A DNA stretch of 64,000 nucleotides, taken from assembly GCF_022532105.1 (NCBI RefSeq), contig NZ_CP092832.1, positions 1,364,001-1,428,000 of the forward strand. The letters are read 5' to 3'. Below, in pieces: positions 17,826 through 26,700 of this stretch; within the stretch, counting starts at the first letter, position 1; every line of letters begins with the position of its first letter. This stretch comes from Flavobacterium sp. HJ-32-4 (GTDB lineage: Bacteria > Bacteroidota > Bacteroidia > Flavobacteriales > Flavobacteriaceae). The position numbers were made by a program, and so were the translations under genes. The notes below the pieces were generated by a model that had not been told where the DNA came from, did not search any database, and was given only the letters and a program-made list of their open reading frames with translations.

Positions 17826-18158
17826 ATGAAAGACTATGATTACCCCATCAGTACGCCTGCCGGCAGTAGCGGTCGTTCGCTTCGCGTACGGTTGTTGTCG
17901 GATGCCAATATCGCAGTTACGACCGCCGTACTTCCGTCTGGTCAAACCAAAACGGCTGATGCTACCGGAACGGTGTCGTTGGGCGTAATCCCAAAAGGCG
18001 CCACGGTGTATATCACGACCGAGGTGCGCAACCCAGCGCCCGAAGAAGACGAGATAAAACTGGCCTTCGACCTCGACGGCGCCGAAATGTTGGTGCATTC
18101 TAACCCGAAATCTGTGGCAGCGGACGTTTCGATTAATATCGACCTGACATTCTCATGA
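17826..18158 (+). CDS. Small beta-rich hypothetical protein
   Basis: This 110-residue protein has no signal peptide and no membrane segment. It alternates hydrophobic residues as in beta strands (LRVRLLSDANIAV, GTVSLGVIPKGATVYI, VSINIDLTF at the end). I do not recognise the family. It lies 7 bp after the M15 peptidase gene and overlaps the next start by 4 bp (ATGA), so it is translated as part of the operon. It could be a partner or immunity-like protein for the peptidase; that is only inference from position. Confidence 0.65.
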   Translation: MKDYDYPISTPAGSSGRSLRVRLLSDANIAVTTAVLPSGQTKTADATGTVSLGVIPKGATVYITTEVRNPAPEEDEIKLAFDLDGAEMLVHSNPKSVAADVSINIDLTFS

Positions 18159-19450
18159 AACGATTTTGGTATGGTTTGCTGATGCTGTGCGCTGTTGCGA
18201 CAGCCCAGGAGTCGACCCCGATTCCGGGAGAAGCGTTGGCATTACCCGATTCGCCGGCGGCGGCCGTTATGGGGATGCAGCCTAATGTGGTGTTGCGTCC
18301 GAAATCAATGCGGGCCTTGGAATCAGCCTTATACACGGGCTTCCGAAATGCGGACGGAGATGTCGGCATCCTTGACGATATCGGATTGGAATTTACGCCC
18401 TATTGGTGGGAGAACCACGGACTGACGATAGAGGAGTACCTTTCCGGTGGCCCGGCGGGGAAGCAGCTATGGCGGAATGCGTCGTTTTCCATCGCGACGG
18501 CGCAAAAGTTCCTGTTGGGTGACAGTACGGCGACCAAGGCACTCGGACTCGGGTTTCGTACGGCTGTTTTCTTCGGGAACCAACGCGATGCGGATTCCAT
18601 CCAGACGCTGCTTACCTCAATTAGGGATAATATGGTAATTACTGCCAGTCTCCGTGGGATGATGCAACGTTCGACAGCTACCACAAAAGACGTCTTACTG
18701 GCGGATATTAAGCCAGGATTCCGGCAATTGCTGATCGATACCTACCACCGGGTCGATTTCGCCGATCGCGTTTTGGAAACATCCTACCAGAAAGCGGAGA
18801 ATATAGAAATGGGAGAAGGATCGGATGGCAAATCGACCTTTATAAGCAAATTCCGTGAAATTGTCAGGGCGGCCCTCGGCGAGCAATATGAAGTGCTTAA
18901 GGCTTACATGCTCAAACGTGAAGGCCTTCGTATCGACTTCGCGTACGGCAGCTTCCTTAGCTTTCCCACCAACGAAACGTCGTATTCGATGGTGCCGCGT
19001 CAGTCGTTATGGATGGCACCTTCCTGGCGTTTTGGAGGGAAGTTGCAAGCGTTCTCCCTGACCGGTGTCCTGCGTTATGAATGGTACAACACCCGGTATT
19101 TCGATCGGTATTTCCCAGGCACGGACGTGTTCCGTAATAATTTTGACTACGGATTCGCGCTGTCGGCCGAGTTTGATAAGCTCTCCGTTTCTGCGGAAGC
19201 TGTTGGGCGTAGTGCATCGACCCTCGAGGCGGCAGGCACCAGCGGAACTGGCGAAACTCTTTATGTCAAAAGAAGCGACAGTGATTTCCAATATTCAGCT
19301 TCGATTACGTATCGGCTAACGGCTGATATCGCCCTGAACTACCAGTTCGGCAGCACGTTTCGCCAGGCATTTGACCCGGGAGAGACCTTGTTGTCGGTGC
19401 TGTCGGTGAATTTTGGTTTCGGCGGACCGAAGCGTAATAAAATTTTGTAG
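18155..19450 (+). CDS. Secreted, outer-membrane barrel-like protein
   Basis: This 431-residue protein starts with a signal peptide (cleavage likely after ATAQ, about residue 18). The N-terminal half is mixed. The C-terminal half (about 255-431) shows alternating aromatic and hydrophobic strands (LRIDFAYGSFLSF, LTGVLRYEWYNTRYF, ALNYQFGSTFRQAF, LLSVLSVNFGFGGP) as in Bacteroidota outer-membrane beta barrels. No family name can be given. Its ATG overlaps the preceding stop by 4 bp. It would place one product of this operon in the outer membrane. Confidence 0.7.
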   Translation: MKRFWYGLLMLCAVATAQESTPIPGEALALPDSPAAAVMGMQPNVVLRPKSMRALESALYTGFRNADGDVGILDDIGLEFTPYWWENHGLTIEEYLSGGPAGKQLWRNASFSIATAQKFLLGDSTATKALGLGFRTAVFFGNQRDADSIQTLLTSIRDNMVITASLRGMMQRSTATTKDVLLADIKPGFRQLLIDTYHRVDFADRVLETSYQKAENIEMGEGSDGKSTFISKFREIVRAALGEQYEVLKAYMLKREGLRIDFAYGSFLSFPTNETSYSMVPRQSLWMAPSWRFGGKLQAFSLTGVLRYEWYNTRYFDRYFPGTDVFRNNFDYGFALSAEFDKLSVSAEAVGRSASTLEAAGTSGTGETLYVKRSDSDFQYSASITYRLTADIALNYQFGSTFRQAFDPGETLLSVLSVNFGFGGPKRNKIL

Positions 19451-19494
19451 TGAGATAAAGCGACCGCGTCATGGCGGATGTTACTAATAGCTAT

Positions 19495-20145
19495 ATGACA
19501 GAAAAACCTACATCCCATTCTTTTTTCACGCGGTTTTCGGCCTGTCGATGGGCGCTGTTCATGGTATTCGTGGCGTCTACTTACGCCCAGGTACGCGTGG
19601 ATACCATCGTAACGACCCCCGCCTACAAATCCTACTTTTCGTATACCCTGCGCGAGCCGTTGTATGTGACCTACACCCTGTATAAAGGTGGTGGTGACTG
19701 TGATCGGGACGGAATGCGTTTCGACGAATGCGGCGTAAATACAGCCACAGACGACGACTACGATAAAGCCTATGACAAGGGCCATCTTGCCAATGCCGAA
19801 GATTTCGCGTATGACTGTGATCTCGATCGTGCGACGTTCTGCTACTACAATTGCCTTCCACAGGTACCCCGACTGAACCGCGGCATTTGGAAAACGTGGG
19901 AAACGCAGATACGAAAACTGTCACAGAAGAAGAGACTGTTTATCGTCGCTGGCGGTATCTTCGGTACCAAAACCTACGGACCCAATCGCATTGGCGTTCC
20001 CGATTACTGCTATAAAATCGTGTACGAAGCCGATACCCGAAAGGTGTTGTATTGCCTGCTTTTTCCGAACGATACCAGCAAGTCTTATAAAGAAGTGACA
20101 CTGGCCGAACTGAAGCAGAAAGTAGGCTATACGGTTGATTGGTGA
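19495..20145 (+). CDS. Secreted DNA/RNA non-specific endonuclease (NucA-like)
   Basis: This protein of about 216 residues has a hydrophobic N-terminal segment ending near STYAQ (likely signal peptide). The ATG at 19495 is preferred; an earlier in-frame ATG lies at 19471. The beta-beta-alpha-metal nuclease motif is DKGHLANAEDF (about 95-105), a variant of the DRGH signature with catalytic His, followed by the metal-binding Asn region NCLPQVPRLNRGIWKTWE. A Cys-rich segment (GGDCDRDGMRFDECG) may form disulfides. It degrades nucleic acid outside the cytoplasm and is the last gene of the 15.4-20.1 kb unit. Confidence 0.83.
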   Translation: MTEKPTSHSFFTRFSACRWALFMVFVASTYAQVRVDTIVTTPAYKSYFSYTLREPLYVTYTLYKGGGDCDRDGMRFDECGVNTATDDDYDKAYDKGHLANAEDFAYDCDLDRATFCYYNCLPQVPRLNRGIWKTWETQIRKLSQKKRLFIVAGGIFGTKTYGPNRIGVPDYCYKIVYEADTRKVLYCLLFPNDTSKSYKEVTLAELKQKVGYTVDW

Positions 20146-20188
20146 CGACTGGCGGTTGATGGGTTTACTAACCCGATCGGTTGCCCCA

Positions 20189-20761
20189 TCAGCGTTGTTT
20201 ACTCATACAAAATTCGCGTGGCGTCACGCCGAATTTTTCTTTAAACATGTCGGAAAAATACGCTTTTGATCGTATGCCGGCGCACTCCCTAACAGTATCG
20301 ATGGGAAGGTTTGTGGACGTCAGAAGTTCGTGTGCGATCTCAAGACGAACCTGCATGGCCAAGGCGGAAATGCCGTCACCGGTTACCCGGAAAACGGCGG
20401 CCGTCAGGGCTTTTTGCGTTAGCCCCAAATGGGTTGCCAGTTTGGAAGCCGAGAACGAGCCTGCTTCGATCAAGGTACGGATAGCGTTCGACACATCTTG
20501 TACAAACGTCGTTTTAGGCCAAGCGCAATCGACTGTCGGTTTCGTGATGGTTTCGGGCTGAGGTGTAGGCGCTTTACGGGTATAGACGACCTTTAACTGC
20601 GGCCGCTGTGGTACCTCAACCGGCGCTTCTGGAAATGGCAGTGCCACGTTATTGAAAAGTGCCGTTGGCACGGGCTGGGAGGAAAGGGTTACTGTTTTCA
20701 TAGGCGATGGTTTATGACCCGAGGGCCGGACCGTGAAAATGAGGTTGTTTCCACGGTCCAT
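20189..20761 (-). CDS. AraC-family transcriptional regulator
   Basis: This protein of up to 190 residues has a C-terminal AraC-type double helix-turn-helix (about 100-185). The first HTH is around SASKLATHLGLTQKAL, and the second ends in the family signature SKAYFSDMFKEKFGVTPREF. The N-terminal 90 residues are Pro-rich and show no sensor domain. An alternative start at 20701 would shorten it by 20 residues. It lies just downstream of the giant adhesin gene on the same strand (38-bp gap) and may be cotranscribed with it or regulate it. Confidence 0.82.
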   Translation of the reverse strand: MDRGNNLIFTVRPSGHKPSPMKTVTLSSQPVPTALFNNVALPFPEAPVEVPQRPQLKVVYTRKAPTPQPETITKPTVDCAWPKTTFVQDVSNAIRTLIEAGSFSASKLATHLGLTQKALTAAVFRVTGDGISALAMQVRLEIAHELLTSTNLPIDTVRECAGIRSKAYFSDMFKEKFGVTPREFCMSKQR

Positions 20762-20799
20762 GATTGGTTTTGGTAGTTAATTATGGGTGTATGCGAGTA

Positions 20800-23700
20800 T
20801 CACAGGGCCATTTTCTTATGGTACTCCTGTCCGTTGTCCAATACCACCTTTACTATGACCATCTGGTTGGCAATTGGCAAACGTGGTATTTCCAGTGAAG
20901 TACTTGCGATGTCTGTTTCAGTGAAAAGGCGTTTTCCCAATAGGTCGAAAATCACGACCGATTCAATGGAAGACGCGTCACTTGCAATCCGGATAGCACC
21001 ATCAAAGTAGCGGATGTGAACAGGCGTGGTTTCAAAATCTTCGCTCGAAAGCGGTGCATTGAACCTGATTTCGAAGCGTTCTTCGAATGTTCCGATCTCG
21101 GTGGTAAACGAGTAGGGAGTCGTCTTAAGGTTGTGATAAGTATCCGACGTTTTATCGAGAAGGAAGACATCCTGCCCCTCAAACAGTCCATCGTAGGCGT
21201 CAAGTGCGATTTCAAAGTCTCCGGCAACCAAAGCGGTATAGCCCAGGGGTATAATCTCTGATGTGTCGAACGGTAAGGCCCGTCCCTGGATGCAAAGGCG
21301 TTCGGGCAGTAACAGCGAGTAAAGCGATACCGGATTACCGGCAGGGTACACGCGTCCGTCGAATTTGGTGTCGAATTCATTGGTAGCACCGTCTACATAG
21401 CCGACAAGTGTCTGGTCATACAGCCCCGCCGCATTGGAAAGCCCAAGCCACAAACGATTTTTATCAGAGGCCGTCGGAGTTTGCATGAGTGCCGCACTCC
21501 GGAAGAACTGGCTGTTTTGGCCTATGATACGCATGCGGTTCGAGAACACCGCTGAGTAGGTGCCATCGGCGAGATTGTCATTCGCTTCAATAAAGAAGCC
21601 CTGTCCGGCTGCAATCTTACCGGAAGGAATGTTTCCTCCTGTAAGTGCTGGGTTGGCCGTACTCACACCCCCTGTGAGATTGTACTTCGCGTAGTCGCTA
21701 CCATTATAGTTCAGCGTATCCGGCCCCGGATTATCTGTCGAAATGGCGGTATTGTGCGACCAAAGATAAATCGTGCCGTTGACCAGGTTGGTATTGGCTG
21801 GGTCGAGAATGAAGCGGTCGATATCAATTGCCGACGGATACGGATTCCCGATTAGGTTATACTTATTCTCCCCCGCTTTTGATATAGGGGCCGTTACCAA
21901 TCCATTGATCGGAGTTCCCATAAAGAACGTAGTCAATATCAGCGGCGTGGTATAGTCGAGGTTATCGGGCGCCCGCACAATATAGCCCTTGCCGGGGACC
22001 ATTAACGTGATGGGGGTTTCGCCGACCCAGGTGTTGGAAAGGGTGTCGAAGGAATAATGAAACGAAGGCGAGGCAACGCCACCCAATGTTTGTCCCGTCA
22101 CAGGTGAACTGTAGTAGGTGTAATCGTCTTGTTTGAGAGGCATCGTATTCCGTTTGTACGTGATGATACCCGAATTGATGGCCGCATCGTCGATTTGTAG
22201 GATGCTTCCCGTATTTTCAACAGTGAGCGATCCTGTTGGGTCAACCGTAATATCGCGCTGCACCTGAAGGGTTCTTCCTGACGGGATGGTTACCTGTGCG
22301 CCCGCATTTACCTGGCACGAACAAACACTGAGGTTGTTGGCCAGTGTATAGTTGGATGCCACGACGACATCCGTGGTCGCACTTGGAATACCCGACCAGA
22401 AGCCGTTATACGTGACAACCGGCGGTATCTTAATCAGAATAGGTGAACTCGTCTGCGACGCGCCGCACAGGTTGCTCGATATCACCGCCCGGTAATAGGT
22501 CGTAGCGGTTACGTTTGTCAGGGTCAGCGACGTAGCGGTGGCGCCGTCGATGTCGGTATAGGTTATATTGTCAGGCGACGATTGCCATTGTGGTGACCCG
22601 GCCGATCCAACCAGGTTGAGAAGGGTTGAATTCGAACCGGAACACACACTGATCGTGGAAAGTGTCGTGCCGGAGATGGAAATCGTTCCAGCCGTCGGGA
22701 AGGGAAGGACCGTTACCTCAACGGTATTGGAAAGGGTCGACGAGCAGAGGTTGGTGGTGACCACCGCACGATAGAACCTCGTACCCGTTAAGTTAACAGC
22801 AGTATACACATCGCTGGTAGCACCGGAAAGGTTGGTGAAATTGATGTTATCGGTAGAGGACTGCCACTGGATGTTCCCTACATACCCTGTCAGGGTGAGG
22901 GGTGTCGCGTTTATTCCCGAACAAACCGTTGTGCCACCGCTTGCCGTACCGGGTACGCTCGAAGGGCGTACATACACCACCGCGCTTGTGGTAGTGGACG
23001 AAGAACAGATGCCACTCGTCACGATAGCGCGATAGAAGGTAGTCGCTTCGAGGTTGTCGGTTGTCAGCACCGGCGTATTGGCTCCCGGGATATCGGTGAA
23101 CACTTCGTCATCGGTCGACGATTGCCACTGGATGGTGCCCACCGATCCCGTAAGTAGCAATTGGGCACTGTTACCCGAACACACCGTGGTGGAGCCGAGT
23201 ATGCTGCCCGCTACCGAAAGCGGATCGACCTGAATGGCCACACTCTCAGGCGAGGTGCTCGTACAAATGCCATTTGAGAGCACCACGCGATAATAGGTCG
23301 TGGTGACCAAATTGTAGACGGTCAGCGTGGGGGACGTGGCAAACGGAATCGTCGTAAAGTTGACGTTGTCGGTCGATGACTGCCATTGGATAGAGTCGGT
23401 ATTACCTGTTAACGTAAGGGTCGTGGCGTTGTTTCCGAAACAAACCGTCGCAGCCCCGCTGATCGTGCCCGCAAGCGGTGACGGGTTTACGATGACAACC
23501 ACGGCATTCGAAGTGACCGAAAGACACGCGCCATTGGTGATGATGGCACGGTAGTAGGTAGTGGACATAAGGTTGGTAGCCGTATACGAAGGACCCGTTG
23601 CCGATGGGATGTTGGCGAATGTAACGTTGTCACTTGACGATTGCCATTGTACATCGCCCAAATAACCTGCCAAGGTCAAGGTCGAACTGTTGATACCCGA

Positions 23701-26700
23701 GCACACCGTATTATTTCCGGTTGCAACGCCCGCAACTGACAGTGGATTGACGGTTACCGCAACCGAAGACGACGTAACGGCCGGACAACTGCCGTTGGCA
23801 ACCTTAATGCGGTAGTAGGTCGTGGCGGAAAGGTTGAACACGTTGAGCGTCGCACCCGTTGCCCCCGTTATGTCAGCGAAGGTAATGTTATCGGCCGATG
23901 ATTGCCACTGCACGCTTCCGGAATAACCGCTGGCGGATAGGCTGGCACTGTTTTGTCCCGCACATACACTGCCGCCCCCGGATACCGTACCCGCTACGGA
24001 GCCAGGTAATACAAGGATGTTGACGGAAGCAGTGGTGGCAGCGCTGCAACCTCCATTGTTCAGCACCACGCGATAGTACGTGTTAGTCGTAAGGTTGGTA
24101 GCCGTATAGGTTGCACTGGTCGCACCCGGAATGTTGGTCCAGTTGGTGTTGTTGGTCGATGTCTGCCACTGTATAGTGCCCAGGCTGCCGGTCAACGTCA
24201 GCACGGTGCTGTTGGTCCCCCCGCATACGGTCGCCCCTCCGCCGGTTATGGTGCCGGCGATGGCATTGGCGCCCGCTACGGTTACGGTGGTCGTAATTCC
24301 GGTGGTGTATACAGGCGCTGTGTTAGAACCGGTGGTCTGGGCACAGGCCGGTGCGTTTTTACGGCGCACCCAATACGTAGTAGTGGTGGTAGGAGAAACC
24401 GTCAGCGTCGCCGCACTGGTCGTGAGGACGTTTTCGCCTATGACCGAACCTGTTCCCCATTCATAGGTGCTGCCCGTGACATGTGTACCCCCGGAAGCGG
24501 TCAGGGTCGTACTGTTGCCGCTACAAATAGTGGTTGTGCCCGAAATTGTCGTGGGGGGAGTAGAGAGGTTGGTACAGGCGACATAACTGAAGCTCAGTAC
24601 ATACGTGTCGGCATGTTGGTTGAATTCGAGGACGAGGTCCTTCGATCCGCTAAGATAGGTCGAATAGGTAACACTTGGAGTTATGACCGGAGCCCCTCCT
24701 GCTGGCCAGCTTTCGGCAACCCAGGTAGCGCCGCCGTCCAGACTCAGCCGAAAGCGGTCGTTTCCTGCTACCGTAAACGTGTAGTAGCCTGCGGTAAAGT
24801 TCTTCGTCATTTTGTACCGAATGGAAAAGGATCGTTCAAAATACCCACAGAGGGTAGAGGTCAGGAATTGAGTCGGGACGGTCGTGATGCTTCCCGGACC
24901 GTAGGCCGTATACGAGAACGTATCCGATGGGGTGGTTATGTAACCGGCATAGGCATACGAACTGCCAAACGCAATGGCAGGCGTTGTGGCGTTCGTGAAG
25001 GTCTTCGACGCATACACATACCCAATCCATTTTTCATTGCCATACGGCATCTCTGATGGAACCGGCACCGCAGGGTTGACCGTTATCGTTTTGAAAGCCG
25101 CTGCGCCATAGGTGTTGCACACAGGGTTAAAGCGACGTACCCAGTAGGTAGTGGTTTGGGTGGGTGAGACGGCAATAAGGTTAAAGATGGCCCCTGAAAT
25201 GGCATTTTGACCTGCTGTAGTTCCCGTTCCCCACTGGCAGCTGGCGCCATAGTTAAAATTAATGCCCAGTGTCGCATTCGTATTCAGGCACATCGTATCC
25301 GGACCAATGATGTTCGGTATCGCCGTAGCGGATGCCTGGTCGCAGGAGTTGAACGTGTGTCGCGCATTATAGGTCGCCAGGTTGAAGTATTCAATGACCA
25401 GGTTCACATTGCCGCTCAGGCTCACAGGCGCTGAAGAAGTGGCGTTGTAGGTGCCGGTAGAGTTCCATTGGTTGATGATCCAGGTGGCGCCCCCATCGAC
25501 ACTGAGACGGTAGCCGCCGTTCGACCCTACGCGGAATATGTAGGTGGAGGCAGCGAAGTTCTTGGTCAACCGATAACGGTAGGCTTTGTTTTTGAAGCCC
25601 CAGTTAGCGCCGCAAATGGTTCCCGTGCCATTTATGACACCGATGTTGCCCATCGTAAAATCGAAGTTTTCGATGCCAACAGAGTTGGTCCATCCTTTGA
25701 AAAGCGAAGCATTGAAAGGGTCGGCGGGCGGGTTGGCACCCTCATGTTCTGCATACATATAAATCCGCCAGTTTCCGCCCGTGCCATAGGTTGAAGGGTC
25801 GCCTGCAGGTATACCACAAAGCGTCAGCGCGAAGACCGGACAGTATACGACGCAACCTCCCTGGCTGATAGCCACGCGGTAGTAGGTGGTAGCCGTAAGG
25901 TTGATGGCTGTGTACGTAGTGGACGTGGCACCGGGGATGTCTGTAAAGACCAGGTTATCAGGAGACGATTGCCACTGATAGGTGCCGCTCGCACCCGTTA
26001 ACGTCATGACCGTATTGTTGGAACCGGATACAATGCCTAACGCGGTGTTGCTGTTTGTACCAGGAGCGCTGATGATGCCGGTCGGGATGCCCGACACCAC
26101 CGTAACAAGGGTAGAAGGTGAGAAGGCCGTACCGCAACTTCCACCCGAGATGCGCGCCCGGAAATAGGTATTCGCTGTCAGCCCGACAGCCAGGTAGATG
26201 GGACCCGTAGCCCCTGTAATATTGGTAAACGTAGTGTTGTTAGTTGACGATTGCCACTGTATGCTGCCATTGGAACCCGTTACGGTGAGGGTGGCCACTC
26301 CTCCCTGGCAAATCGTGCCGCCCCCGGAGATGGTGCCCGCAACCGCTGCCGAATAGGTCAGCGTCGCGACGTTGCTGTAGACGGGCGGACAAATGCCGTT
26401 TGAAACCATTACGCGGTAGTGGGTCGTCGCCGAAATATTGATGGCCGTGAACGCCGAAGCGACTGCCCCCGGTATGTTGGTGAAGGTCACCGCGTCGGTC
26501 GACGACTGCCATTGTATGCTTCCGTTACTTCCGGTAAGCGTGAGGGTCGTTGAGTTGGTTGATGCACACACGGTCGTTTGACCCGATACGGTACCTGCAT
26601 TCGGTGAGGCAACGGCAGAGACATTGAAAATAGGCGAAAACCACTCGCAGGGTCCGTTGGTGGCCCGCACGCGGTAGAGGGTGCCAACGGCGATGTTGTT

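Noticed and set aside
24481..25056. Plus-strand ORF of 191 codons inside the adhesin gene
   Set aside because: Antisense shadow of the repeat-rich adhesin, which has a full set of recognisable domains on the minus strand.
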